From Crocinitomicaceae bacterium (GTDB taxonomy: Bacteria; Bacteroidota; Bacteroidia; Flavobacteriales_D; Parvicellaceae), in the NCBI GenBank assembly GCA_002723085.1, contig PBNK01000037.1, positions 1 through 43,361 on the forward strand: DNA of 43,361 nucleotides, written 5' to 3'. The notes under the pieces were generated by a model. It did no database searches, had not been told where the DNA came from, and worked only from the letters and a program-made list of their open reading frames with translations. Positions 7,399 through 16,885 of the stretch are shown here, in pieces (position 1 is the stretch's first letter; each line of letters begins with the position of its first letter). The position numbers were made by a program, and so were the translations under genes.

Positions 7399-10300
7399 AT
7401 GTACTTAATATTTGATACAGAAACTACAGGGCTTCCCAAAAAGTTCAATGCTCCAATTACGGATACTGATAATTGGCCGCGTTGTATTCAAATTGCATGG
7501 CAATTGCATGCTAGTGATGGTTCATTAATTGAACATAAGGATTTTTTAATTAAACCTGATGGATTTGAAATTCCATTTCAATCAGAACAAATTCATGGTA
7601 TATCTACTCAATTAGCATTTGAAAAGGGATTGCCATTAATTGATGTGCTTGAACTTTTTAATGATGCATTGTCAAAATCAACTTGTATTGTAGGTCAAAA
7701 CTTGAAATTTGACACCAACGTAATGGGGTGTGAGTTCCATAGGTTTAATGTTGAAAATAAATTACAAGACTTACCTGTACTTGATACTTGCACAGAAACA
7801 ACAGCTAAGCTGTGCATGTTACCAGGAGGTAGAGGAGGTAAATTCAAATTGCCTACTTTATCTGAATTACATGTTCACCTTTTTAAAACTGAATTTAAAG
7901 AAGCCCATAATGCAACAGCAGATGTTGAAGCAACAGCAAGATGTTTTATAGAATTAATTAGAATTGGATCTTTTAGAAAAGATGAATTGTTATTGGATGA
8001 TGAACAATATTCAGACTTTTTAGATAAGAACAAAAAAACAGTAGAACCTTTAGGGATTAAGCATGTTAACCTTTTTAATGAAAGCAAAAAACTCAAAAAG
8101 AAAAAACAGCCTGATTCTAAATCTGAAAATATAGATATAAAAAAAGTTGTAGCAGAATTACAAGATGTTCCTTTTTCTCATTTACACAATCATTCTCAAT
8201 ATTCAGTCTTACAATCTACTATTCAAATAAAAAATATCATTAATAGGGCTGTTAAACTGGGTATGCCAGCAGTTGCCCTTACAGATAAAGGGAATATGAT
8301 GGCAGCATTTCAATTTATGGAAACTGCTCGATCATACAATAAAGGTGTCGAAAAACAAATTCAAGAATTAGAGGATCAACAAGAAATAAATGATGAGGAA
8401 ATTAATAAGCTCAAGTCAAAAAAAATCCTTCCAATTTTAGGTTGTCAATTTAACATTTGTCATGATTTAAAAGATAAATCTTATAAAGATAATGGATATC
8501 AAGTTCCTGTTTTAGCAAAAAATAAAAATGGATATCAAAATTTAATTCGTTTATCATCAATGGGTTTTGTTGAAGGTTTTTATTATGTACCACGAATTGA
8601 TAAAGAAACCATTTTAAAACACAAAAACGATATTATTGTTTCAACTGGTGGAATTTACGGAGAAATTCCACAAATGATATTAAATGAAGGAGAAACAAAA
8701 GCTGAGGAGGCTTTACTTTGGTGGAAAGAACATTTTAAGGATGATTTTTATATTGAGATTGTAAGACATGGGCTTGAAGAAGAAGATAAAGTAAATGAAG
8801 TTTTACTACGTTGGGCCGACAAACACAGCATTAAATATTTTGCATCTAATGAAACCTATTACCTTCATCAAGAAGATTATGATGCTCATGATATTTTATT
8901 GTGTATAAAGGATGGAGAACGAAAATCAACTCCAAAAGGAAGAGGAAGAGGTTTTAGATTTGGTTTTTCTAATAACGAATATTATTTCAAATCTCAAGAA
9001 GAGATGAAAACTCTTTTTGCAGATATTCCAGAAGCGATTAAAACTACTAATGAAATAATTGACAAATGTGAACCCTACAAACTTTCAGCTGATGTATTAT
9101 TACCTGAGTTTGAAATTCCTGATGAGTTCAAAGATGTTAAAGATCTATCAGATAAGACATTAAAGTTAGGTGAAAATAATTATTTACGTCACCTAACCTA
9201 TGAAGGAGCAAAAAAGAGGTATGATGACATCACGGATGAAATTAGAGAACGAATTGATTTTGAATTAGAAATTGTAAGGAATACAGGTTATCCAGGATAC
9301 TTTTTAATTGTACAAGATTTCTGTAGTGCAGCTAGAGATATGTGCGTTTCAGTGGGGCCAGGTCGTGGATCTGCAGCAGGATCTGTAGTTGCATACTGTA
9401 CAGGAATAACTAATGTTGACCCAATAAAGTATAATTTACTTTTTGAGCGTTTTCTGAATCCAGATAGAATATCTATGCCTGATATAGATATTGATTTTGA
9501 TGATGAAGGTCGTGGTAGAGTAATACAATATGTAATTGATAAATATGGGTCAAGTCAAGTTGCACAAATCATTACATATGGCACTATGGCTGCTAAATCT
9601 TCTATTAGAGATACCGGGCGAGTGTTGGATTTACCATTACCAGACACAGATCGTTTGGCTAAATTGGTCCCAGATGTTAAGTTGAATAAGCTTTTTGGAT
9701 GGTCAAAGGAAGAAAGAAAAGAAAAATTAAATGGTGATCAGTTAAAAAATGCAGAACAATTATTAGCTAAATATGAAGACAATGATTTAGAGGGCGAAGT
9801 TGTTCGTCAAGCTAAATTGGTAGAAGGTTCACTGAGAAACACAGGTATTCATGCTTGTGGAGTTATCATAACACCATCTGATATTAGAGATTTTGTTCCA
9901 GTAGCTTTAGCTAAGGATTCGGATATGTGGTGTACACAATTTGATAATGCTGTTGCAGAATCAGCAGGATTATTAAAAATGGATTTTTTAGGTCTTAAAA
10001 CGTTAACACTTATAAAGGATACGGTTAAGATTATTAAAGCCATGTCAGGAAATTTTCTAGATATTGAATCCATTCCTTTAGATGATGAAAAAACATATGA
10101 ATTATTTCAGAGAGGGGAAACAGTTGGTATTTTTCAATATGAATCTCCAGGAATGCAAAAGCATTTAAAATCGCTTAGGCCAACTGCCTTTTCTGATTTA
10201 ATTGCAATGAATGCACTTTATCGTCCAGGTCCAATTGAGTACATCCCAAGTTTCATCAAAAGGAAACATGGAAATGAGGAAATCAGTTATGATTTACCTG

Positions 10301-11895
10301 AAATGGAAGAATACTTGCAGGAAACTTATGGAATTACAGTTTATCAGGAGCAAGTAATGTTGTTATCACAAAAATTGGCAGGTTTTTCTAAAGGTGAAGC
10401 AGATACATTAAGAAAAGCTATGGGTAAAAAGAGTTTTGACCTTTTGGCTAAAATGAAACCAAAGTTTTTAGAGCAGGGAAATGAAAGAGGACACGATACA
10501 GAAATTCTAGAGAAAATATGGAAAGATTGGGAAGCTTTTGCAGCTTACGCATTTAATAAGTCACATTCTACTTGTTATGCATTGATTGCTTATCAAACAG
10601 CTTATTTAAAGGCTCATTATCCTGCTGAATACATGGCAGCTGTTTTAAGCAACAACATGAATGATATTAAAACGGTTACGTTTTTTATGGAAGAGTGTAA
10701 TCGAATGGGATTACCTGTGTTGGGACCAGATGTAAATGAGAGTTGGTATAAGTTTGCGGTTAATGATAAAGGGGAAATTAGATTTGGACTAGGAGCAATT
10801 AAAGGAGTAGGTGAAGGTCCAGTTAAAAATATTGTAGACCTTAGAAAAGCTGAAGGGCATTTTTATTCAATATTTGATTTTGTCAAAAAAGTCAGTCTTA
10901 AAGATTGTAATAAAAGAGTTCTTGAAAGTTTAACCATGGCTGGTGCATTTGATGGATTTAAAGGTTTACATCGTGCTCAGTATTTTCATGTTGATGAAAA
11001 ACAAACGACTCTCATTGAAAAAGCAATAAAATTTGGTCATGCATATCAAGCCAATAAAAATTCTTCCCAGGTAAATATGTTTGAGTCATTAGGGGAATCT
11101 ATTGAGTTGGCTGAACCTACAATTCATTCATCTGAAGAATGGAGTACATTTGAAATGTTAACTAGAGAAAAGGATGTAGTAGGTATATACTTGTCGGGTC
11201 ATCCGTTACAAGATTATAAATTGGAATTAGAGTATTTTTGTGATATAAATCTTAAGGCACTTAAAGAACATCAAGAGCAATTGCCGGAGAAAGAGTATGC
11301 CTTTATTGCTTTAGCAAGCAGCGCATCTAATCTAGAAAGCAGAAGAGGAACAAAGTATGGAGTATTAGATTTGCAAGACATGGATGGCCAAATGGAGTTT
11401 AGATTATTTGGTGAGCAATATCTTAAGTATATGCATTTTTTAGTTCCTGGGAATTTCCTTTATATAAAAGGGAAAATTCAACAAAGACCCAAATACTACA
11501 AATCTGATGAATATCAAAAAGAATTTAGAATTCAACAAATAGAATTGCTTTCTGATGTTAGAGATAAATTGACAAATAATTTATTCATCAGATGGGATTA
11601 TCGTTTACTTAAAAAAGAACAAATAGATGGTTTAAACAAATTATTTAAAAGTTATAAAGGAAAAAAGAAAATAACTTTTGAATTATTAGATCAAGAAACT
11701 AATGTGGTTATTACACTTAATTCAAGAAGCAAGACAGTTGAAGTAGCCAATGAAATGCTTGAAAAATTAAATGATTTTGATGGTTATTTAGGTTTTTCAA
11801 TAAATAAATCTACTATGAATCAATATCTAAAAAATTCACAATTTACTTCAAATTCTACCGTTTCAAAGAAAGTAGAAGCATTAGTTGATATATAA
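7399..11895 (+). CDS. dnaE: DNA polymerase III alpha subunit with N-terminal DEDDh exonuclease domain
   Basis: Replicative DNA polymerase. Residues 1-200 are an epsilon-like 3'-5' exonuclease: FDTETTGLP (D6, E8), QNLKFDTN and HNATADVEATARCF (ExoIII-type His/Asp). A charged linker leads to the PHP domain beginning HLHNHSQYSVL (H261, H263, H265). The C-family polymerase core has SVGPGRGSAAGS, the catalytic PDIDIDF (D695, D697) and the third carboxylate in KMDFLGLKTLTL (D862), then the tandem HhH region and an OB fold near EYAFIALASSASNLESRRGTKYG. The fused exonuclease accounts for the 1498-residue length (E. coli DnaE has 1160) and is usual in Bacteroidota. ATG start. trxA follows after 62 bases with its own candidate promoter. 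Confidence 0.97.
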   Translation: MYLIFDTETTGLPKKFNAPITDTDNWPRCIQIAWQLHASDGSLIEHKDFLIKPDGFEIPFQSEQIHGISTQLAFEKGLPLIDVLELFNDALSKSTCIVGQNLKFDTNVMGCEFHRFNVENKLQDLPVLDTCTETTAKLCMLPGGRGGKFKLPTLSELHVHLFKTEFKEAHNATADVEATARCFIELIRIGSFRKDELLLDDEQYSDFLDKNKKTVEPLGIKHVNLFNESKKLKKKKQPDSKSENIDIKKVVAELQDVPFSHLHNHSQYSVLQSTIQIKNIINRAVKLGMPAVALTDKGNMMAAFQFMETARSYNKGVEKQIQELEDQQEINDEEINKLKSKKILPILGCQFNICHDLKDKSYKDNGYQVPVLAKNKNGYQNLIRLSSMGFVEGFYYVPRIDKETILKHKNDIIVSTGGIYGEIPQMILNEGETKAEEALLWWKEHFKDDFYIEIVRHGLEEEDKVNEVLLRWADKHSIKYFASNETYYLHQEDYDAHDILLCIKDGERKSTPKGRGRGFRFGFSNNEYYFKSQEEMKTLFADIPEAIKTTNEIIDKCEPYKLSADVLLPEFEIPDEFKDVKDLSDKTLKLGENNYLRHLTYEGAKKRYDDITDEIRERIDFELEIVRNTGYPGYFLIVQDFCSAARDMCVSVGPGRGSAAGSVVAYCTGITNVDPIKYNLLFERFLNPDRISMPDIDIDFDDEGRGRVIQYVIDKYGSSQVAQIITYGTMAAKSSIRDTGRVLDLPLPDTDRLAKLVPDVKLNKLFGWSKEERKEKLNGDQLKNAEQLLAKYEDNDLEGEVVRQAKLVEGSLRNTGIHACGVIITPSDIRDFVPVALAKDSDMWCTQFDNAVAESAGLLKMDFLGLKTLTLIKDTVKIIKAMSGNFLDIESIPLDDEKTYELFQRGETVGIFQYESPGMQKHLKSLRPTAFSDLIAMNALYRPGPIEYIPSFIKRKHGNEEISYDLPEMEEYLQETYGITVYQEQVMLLSQKLAGFSKGEADTLRKAMGKKSFDLLAKMKPKFLEQGNERGHDTEILEKIWKDWEAFAAYAFNKSHSTCYALIAYQTAYLKAHYPAEYMAAVLSNNMNDIKTVTFFMEECNRMGLPVLGPDVNESWYKFAVNDKGEIRFGLGAIKGVGEGPVKNIVDLRKAEGHFYSIFDFVKKVSLKDCNKRVLESLTMAGAFDGFKGLHRAQYFHVDEKQTTLIEKAIKFGHAYQANKNSSQVNMFESLGESIELAEPTIHSSEEWSTFEMLTREKDVVGIYLSGHPLQDYKLELEYFCDINLKALKEHQEQLPEKEYAFIALASSASNLESRRGTKYGVLDLQDMDGQMEFRLFGEQYLKYMHFLVPGNFLYIKGKIQQRPKYYKSDEYQKEFRIQQIELLSDVRDKLTNNLFIRWDYRLLKKEQIDGLNKLFKSYKGKKKITFELLDQETNVVITLNSRSKTVEVANEMLEKLNDFDGYLGFSINKSTMNQYLKNSQFTSNSTVSKKVEALVDI

Positions 11896-11908
11896 TTTTC
11901 ATTAATTT

Positions 11909-11938
11909 TTATTCCATATTAATGTTTATTTATATTTG
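11909..11938 (+). promoter_or_regulatory. Candidate promoter for trxA
   Basis: TTA (11909-11911), exactly 19 bases, then TATATTTG (11931-11938), an exact TAnnTTTG. It ends 19 bases before the trxA ATG. The same TTA-N19-TAnnTTTG layout recurs upstream of rpsA and of the lectin gene. Confidence 0.5.
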
Positions 11939-11957
11939 TTAAAAATATATTTAAATC

Positions 11958-12275
11958 ATGGCATTAGAATTTACAGAAGAAAATTTTGAAGAATTAGCAC
12001 TTAAATCAGATAAAGCAGTTTTAGTTGATTTTTGGGCAGAATGGTGTGGTCCATGCCGAATGGTAGGCCCTCATGTAGACGCAATCGCAACTGAATTTGA
12101 AGGAAAAGCTGTTGTAGGTAAAGTTAACGTTGATCAACATCCTTCAATTGCAGCGCAATTTGGTGTTAGAAATATACCTACTATTGTTTTTTTAAAAAAT
12201 GGTGAATTGGTTGATAAAGTCGTTGGAGCTGTTCCTAAAGAACAATTAGAAGAAAAACTAACTGCTAATATATAA
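11958..12275 (+). CDS. trxA: Thioredoxin
   Basis: Small cytoplasmic dithiol oxidoreductase that reduces protein disulfides, ribonucleotide reductase and similar targets using electrons from thioredoxin reductase. The 105-residue length is exact for the family. The active site WCGPC (C30, C33) sits in LVDFWAEWCGPC, and the cis-proline is in VRNIPTIVFLKNG. No signal peptide is present, so this is the cytoplasmic type. It follows dnaE, a common order in this phylum, and is closed by a strong intrinsic terminator. Confidence 0.97.
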   Translation: MALEFTEENFEELALKSDKAVLVDFWAEWCGPCRMVGPHVDAIATEFEGKAVVGKVNVDQHPSIAAQFGVRNIPTIVFLKNGELVDKVVGAVPKEQLEEKLTANI

Positions 12276-12296
12276 TATTAGTTTTTTTAGATTTAT

Positions 12297-12320
12297 AAGG
12301 GGCTTTTTGGCCCCTTTTTT
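12297..12320 (+). terminator. Intrinsic terminator of trxA
   Basis: AAGGGGC and GCCCCTT pair around a TTTTTG loop, running into a T tract. The T run overlaps the stop codon of the convergent lectin-like gene. On the minus strand the hairpin is followed by a weaker T stretch, so it may act partly in both directions. Confidence 0.85.
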
Positions 12321-14223
12321 ATTTAAACAATTGAAAGCTACCTTGGAATTTAATGTTGTCAATGGTGTTTAATAACACATAAAAATAAGTTCCGTCACTC
12401 AAGTTTATACCACTATTGGTTCTTCCATCCCAATTGTTTTCATATGAAGAACTTTCATATACAACATTTCCCCATCTATTCATTATTTTTAATGAAAACC
12501 TGTCATTAATTCCTTGAACATAGAATAAATCATTATTCATATCATTATTTGGTGTAATAACATTAGGGATAACAATTGGTTCGGGCAGAATTTCAAGGTC
12601 AATGCATGCAGTATCAAAACAGTTATATTGATTACTTGCAATTAAACAAATGGTGTAATCTCCAACATAACTAAAAATATGATCAGGGTTTGTCAATGTG
12701 CTAGTTGAACTATCTCCAAAATCCCAAAACCAGTTAATAGAACTGCCGTCATTTATTTCTTCAAAGTATATTATAGAATTTGTTATTAATTCATTAGTAG
12801 TGTAATTTATTGATGTGGTATGGTAATTCCAATCAATAATAGTTAAGCTTATTGAATCAGAGCAGTTATTAGAATCTATAACCACTAATTCATATGCCCC
12901 TTGATTTAAATTATAGGCATTGATTTGAGTAGATATAGTGTCATTCCAAAAGTATTGAAAAGGCGATGTTCCGTTGTTTATTAATATATTTTCTATATAT
13001 CCATTTCCTTGATTACAATCTTCGTTATATAAGCTTAATGTTGAAGTGTCAATTGATGGCCCTTCAACAAATGGGATATAGAATTTATTAGTATCCGAGC
13101 ATCCAAAATTATCAATAGTAATTAAAGTGTAAGATCCGCTGTCTAAATTCATTTGATCTAAAGTTGATGATACTCCATTCCATTGAAATTGAAATGGACT
13201 AGAGGGCCCTGTTGCTATTAAGCCTGATATTGAGCCGTTATTTTGATTACACGCTTCGTAAGTAATGTTTAATGCACTACTATCAATGGTTGGGCCATCT
13301 AAATTTAAAATTTCAATTGAGTCTGTTGCTAATGAGCAACCCAATCCATCAGTTACTTCAAAAGTATAGAATCCAGCACTTAAGTTTGTAGTATCTATTG
13401 AGTTAACAATAGAGTTGTTCCAAGTTAAAACAATAGGAGATAGCCCACCAGAATATGTTATGCCATTTATGCTGCCATCAGATGATAAACAATGTTCATC
13501 AAAAACTGTCATTGAATTTGTGTCAATTTGTATGTCAGGTACATCAATACAAAATTGGTGAGTATTGTAAGCTGAACCAGTAGCGGCTGTAAACCCCCAA
13601 TATACCATTGAATTTCCACCAAATACATTATTTACAATGTCACCAACATAGTTAAGTACTAAAACACTATTGTACAAAACACTTAGAGTATTAGTAGTGC
13701 TGTTCCAAATAATTCTTAAGTCATCATCTAAGCAGTCTTCTATTTCTCCTAAATCATAAGGCCCAGCTACATTATTAGTCGAAGAGTGATTAAAATTTCC
13801 ATTTAGATTTATGGATATGTGATCATTAAAAGGATCACCATGAGCAGTATTTTGATAAGTGTCTATGTAAACCCCAACAGAAGGGCTAACTCCACCAAGT
13901 CCCATTCCACCACCTGCTGATCCTATGCTTGTGCTGATAGATTGAAGCGCAAAAACCATTCCATCTGCCCCTGTCCATTGACTAGTATTGTTACAGCCCA
14001 AATTTACAGTGAAACTATAATCAAAAGATTGGTTTAAATCAATTTGATTTATGTTCCAAACTGAACCAGATTTATTTGGAAGATTAGGATTTAGTTGGTA
14101 GCATTTGCAATTAAGAACAGTTGCATCACCATTTATTTGAAATTGAGAATAGAAACTGTTATTCCAAAAAAGTATAAAAAGAATGGATAATAGATAAAAA
14201 AATATGTTTCTATATGTTATCAT
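12319..14223 (-). CDS. Lectin/SprB-repeat/PKD surface protein with T9SS type B (gliding-associated) C-terminal domain
   Basis: Secreted 634-residue modular protein. After a signal peptide (about 1-26) comes an L-type-lectin-like domain (about 30-235), with GADGMVFALQ, a glycine-rich GSAGGGMGLGG and VGVYIDTYQN, the pattern of legume-lectin-like sugar-binding folds. Three SprB-type repeats follow (about 240-465), each carrying a GxI/GxYT-VTDxxGC-like unit, then a PKD domain (WFWDFGDSST) and a gliding-associated C-terminal domain (IPNVITPNNDMNND ... IMNRWGNVVYES ... DGTYFYVL). The last is the type B T9SS signal also found on SprB. A carbohydrate-binding surface adhesin is the likely role. ATG start with a promoter-like element immediately upstream. 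Confidence 0.9.
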   Translation of the reverse strand: MITYRNIFFYLLSILFILFWNNSFYSQFQINGDATVLNCKCYQLNPNLPNKSGSVWNINQIDLNQSFDYSFTVNLGCNNTSQWTGADGMVFALQSISTSIGSAGGGMGLGGVSPSVGVYIDTYQNTAHGDPFNDHISINLNGNFNHSSTNNVAGPYDLGEIEDCLDDDLRIIWNSTTNTLSVLYNSVLVLNYVGDIVNNVFGGNSMVYWGFTAATGSAYNTHQFCIDVPDIQIDTNSMTVFDEHCLSSDGSINGITYSGGLSPIVLTWNNSIVNSIDTTNLSAGFYTFEVTDGLGCSLATDSIEILNLDGPTIDSSALNITYEACNQNNGSISGLIATGPSSPFQFQWNGVSSTLDQMNLDSGSYTLITIDNFGCSDTNKFYIPFVEGPSIDTSTLSLYNEDCNQGNGYIENILINNGTSPFQYFWNDTISTQINAYNLNQGAYELVVIDSNNCSDSISLTIIDWNYHTTSINYTTNELITNSIIYFEEINDGSSINWFWDFGDSSTSTLTNPDHIFSYVGDYTICLIASNQYNCFDTACIDLEILPEPIVIPNVITPNNDMNNDLFYVQGINDRFSLKIMNRWGNVVYESSSYENNWDGRTNSGINLSDGTYFYVLLNTIDNIKFQGSFQLFK

Positions 14224-14228
14224 TTCTA

Positions 14229-14258
14229 CAAAACTAACAAAAATTACATGTTTTATAA
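14229..14258 (-). promoter_or_regulatory. Candidate promoter for the lectin-like surface gene
   Basis: The minus strand carries TTA (14258-14256), 19 bases, then TAGTTTTG (14236-14229), an exact TAnnTTTG, ending five bases before the ATG. Use of this site would give an almost leaderless mRNA. Confidence 0.45.
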
Positions 14259-14324
14259 GGGTTTTATAAAAGCTAATAATACTAAAATCTATAGGCTATA
14301 GTAGACAAAATATATTCAAATACA

Positions 14325-14332
14325 TACATTTG
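14325..14332 (+). promoter_or_regulatory. Candidate -7 element for the dapB-lepB-wbqC operon
   Basis: TACATTTG fits TAnnTTTG and lies 20 bases before the dapB ATG. No TTG or TTA is present at the usual upstream spacing, so the match is only partial. Confidence 0.4.
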
Positions 14333-14352
14333 TTCAACTTTAGATATTTATC

Positions 14353-15060
14353 ATGAAAATTGCTTTGATAGGTTATGGTAAAATGGGAAAAATGATTGAA
14401 GAGGTTGCTCTTGATCGTAGTCACCTCATTTCTTCAATTATTGATAGTGAAAATTGGCATATTTCTCAGCTTGAAGATTGTGATATAGCTATTGATTTTT
14501 CTGTTCCAAATGCTGCTGTAGAAAACATATATAAATGCATTAACAATAATGTTCCTATTGTTGTTGGTACAACTGGGTGGTACGAAAGTTGGGAAAATGT
14601 AAAAAATGAAGTCATTTTAAAAAATGGATCTATATTAACAGCTACAAATTTTTCAATTGGAGTTAACATTTTTTTTGAAATAAATAAAAAGCTTGCTTCG
14701 TTAATGAATAATCAAACCAGCTATAGTTCTATGATTCAAGAAACGCATCACACTGAAAAAATAGATTCTCCTAGTGGAACAGCTATTTCTATAGCTGAGC
14801 AAATGATTCAAAATATTGATAGATATAAAAATTGGAAAGAATCTAATAATGTTGATTCTCAAACTTTAAAAATAATAGCAAAAAGAGAAAAAGATGTCCC
14901 AGGAACTCATCATGTTGTATATAAAAATGATATTGATGAAATCTCAATTGAACATAAAGCAATAAATAGAAAAGGTTTTGCTTTAGGTGCTGTTATTGCT
15001 GCAGAGTTTTTGGTTGATAAAAAAGGGGTTTTTAACATGAATGATGTTTTAAAATTTTAA
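14353..15060 (+). CDS. dapB: 4-hydroxy-tetrahydrodipicolinate reductase
   Basis: NAD(P)H-dependent reductase of the lysine/meso-diaminopimelate pathway, acting just after DapA (also encoded in this window). At 235 residues it matches the short Bacteroidota form. It has an N-terminal Rossmann loop (IALIGYGKMGKMIEE), DFSVPNA, VVGTTGWY, and the catalytic segment QETHHTEKIDSPSGTA (H132, H133, K136). The C-terminal KREKDVPGTHHVVY and ISIEHKAINRKGFALGAV are also typical. First gene of a dapB-lepB-wbqC operon, with one base between its stop and the lepB ATG. Confidence 0.96.
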   Translation: MKIALIGYGKMGKMIEEVALDRSHLISSIIDSENWHISQLEDCDIAIDFSVPNAAVENIYKCINNNVPIVVGTTGWYESWENVKNEVILKNGSILTATNFSIGVNIFFEINKKLASLMNNQTSYSSMIQETHHTEKIDSPSGTAISIAEQMIQNIDRYKNWKESNNVDSQTLKIIAKREKDVPGTHHVVYKNDIDEISIEHKAINRKGFALGAVIAAEFLVDKKGVFNMNDVLKF

Positions 15061-15061
15061 G

Positions 15062-16885
15062 ATGATAGCAAAAATATTATTTGACTCTATGGTGCTCATA
15101 TACATGGGTTCATTATGGATGATTTTTGAAAAAGCTGGTAGAAAAAAATGGGAAGGTTTTATCCCAGTCTATAATATATATGTATGGTTAAAAATCATAA
15201 AAAAACCATGGTGGTGGATATTCTTTTTTATTATTCCATTCGTGAATTTAGTTGTTGCAGTTGGGTGTAATGTTGAAACAGCTAGGCTCTTTGGTAAATA
15301 TTCAGTTAAAGATACTTTATTGTCAATTTTAATGCCATGGTATTATATACCTTATTTAGCATTTAATAAAAAGCTCGTTGTAGAATCTCCAACAGATTGG
15401 ACAAAAAGTGAGGATAAGGCCAAACGTTTTTTACATGATCACCTTACTTTATTTTTTATCGCCCCTTTTGTTGGACATGCATTGTATACCGTATTTAGGT
15501 TGATGGGTTCAAAAGATAAAATCAATAAAAAAACAATGACATGTGAGTGGACCAATGCTTTAGGATTTGCTATAGTTGCAGCATCAATTATTAGATCTTT
15601 CTTTTTTGAAGCATTTACTATTCCAACTGGTTCAATGGAAAAAACAATGAGGGTAGGAGATTATCTTTTTGTAAATAAAATGAAATATGGAGCTAAATTG
15701 CCTCAAACACCTATTTCTATCCCTTTTGTTCATAATAGAATACCTGGCACCTTCATTCCTTCTTTTGTAGAATGGCTTTCAATGGATTATTTTAGGCTAC
15801 CAGGTTATGGTGAAATAGAACCAAATGATATAATGGTTTTTAACTGGCCTGTAGGTGATTCAGTTATTTTACATGACGGAGTAATTGCTCATGATTATTA
15901 TGCTATTCTTAGAGATGAAGCATATAGGTCCTGCTCTAGAGATCTGGGAGAAGAAGAAATTGATAATTATGGAAACAAAAGATACAAGCTCAGTCCAGAT
16001 GATTATCAAGCTTATGAAGCTAAGTATATGAAAAGCACAAGATCAAATATCATTTCTGGAGGAGGGTTGTCTAATTCTCCAGTAGGAATGATAAACAAAA
16101 CAGCTGGTATAGCTACTTTACCAATTGATAAAAAGGAAAATTATATTAAAAGGTGTGTTGGTCTGCCAGGTCAAAAAATTGAAATAAAAAACAGCAGGAT
16201 TTCTATAAATGGTGAAGAAGAAACATTAGGAGAGGAATATATTTTTAACTATCATTTTTATACTGACAAACTTCAAGGTTTTGATAAAAAATCTTGTCAA
16301 AAACTTTTAGAAGAGTTTGAAATTTATTCTGATCAAATTAGGCCAGATAAATTAGATCTTGAAGATGATATACATTACACTGTGACATGTTCTCCAAGCA
16401 CTTATAAACTAATCAAAAGTAGATTAGAAAGAGATGGTGTTTTAGATACTTGTTTTATAGAGGATTATCCTGCTGGTTATGATTATTTCAAAAGAGGAAA
16501 TTATTTTCCAATTTTCCCTAACCATCCAGATTTTAATTGGTCTAGAGATAATTTTGGCCCGTTGTATATCCCAGAAGCTGGAAGTAAAATTGAACTAACT
16601 AAGGAAAATTGGATACTATATAGAAGAGCAATAGAAGTATATGAAGGCAATAAAGTGTCTAAAAAAAATGGTTCCATTTATATAAATGATGAGGTTTCAA
16701 CTCATTACACGTTTAAGCAAAATTATTATTGGTTAATGGGTGACAATAGACATGGTTCAGCAGATTCAAGATTTTGGGGGTTTGTCCCTGAAGATCATGT
16801 GGTAGGAACAGCTTCTTTTGTGTGGTTCTCCAAACATCCTGAAACAGGAATAAGGTGGGATAGAATATTTTCTTTTGTTAAATAA
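15062..16885 (+). CDS. lepB: Signal peptidase I (long Bacteroidota form)
   Basis: Inner-membrane serine protease that removes signal peptides from exported proteins. The protein has 607 residues, against 324 in E. coli. It begins with a multi-span module (about 1-155, DUF5684-like, with WEGFIPVYNIYVWLKI) typical of the phylum, then a membrane anchor and the S26 catalytic domain. The Ser/Lys dyad is visible: IPTGSMEKTM (S191) and NYIKRCVGLPGQ (K363). The C-terminal box GDNRHGSADSRFWGFVP is intact. A large insertion lies between the dyad residues and the C-terminal box. Its A of TAA is the A of the wbqC ATG (TAATG), indicating coupling. The many signal-peptide-bearing T9SS cargos in this window would be its substrates. 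Confidence 0.95.
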   Translation: MIAKILFDSMVLIYMGSLWMIFEKAGRKKWEGFIPVYNIYVWLKIIKKPWWWIFFFIIPFVNLVVAVGCNVETARLFGKYSVKDTLLSILMPWYYIPYLAFNKKLVVESPTDWTKSEDKAKRFLHDHLTLFFIAPFVGHALYTVFRLMGSKDKINKKTMTCEWTNALGFAIVAASIIRSFFFEAFTIPTGSMEKTMRVGDYLFVNKMKYGAKLPQTPISIPFVHNRIPGTFIPSFVEWLSMDYFRLPGYGEIEPNDIMVFNWPVGDSVILHDGVIAHDYYAILRDEAYRSCSRDLGEEEIDNYGNKRYKLSPDDYQAYEAKYMKSTRSNIISGGGLSNSPVGMINKTAGIATLPIDKKENYIKRCVGLPGQKIEIKNSRISINGEEETLGEEYIFNYHFYTDKLQGFDKKSCQKLLEEFEIYSDQIRPDKLDLEDDIHYTVTCSPSTYKLIKSRLERDGVLDTCFIEDYPAGYDYFKRGNYFPIFPNHPDFNWSRDNFGPLYIPEAGSKIELTKENWILYRRAIEVYEGNKVSKKNGSIYINDEVSTHYTFKQNYYWLMGDNRHGSADSRFWGFVPEDHVVGTASFVWFSKHPETGIRWDRIFSFVK

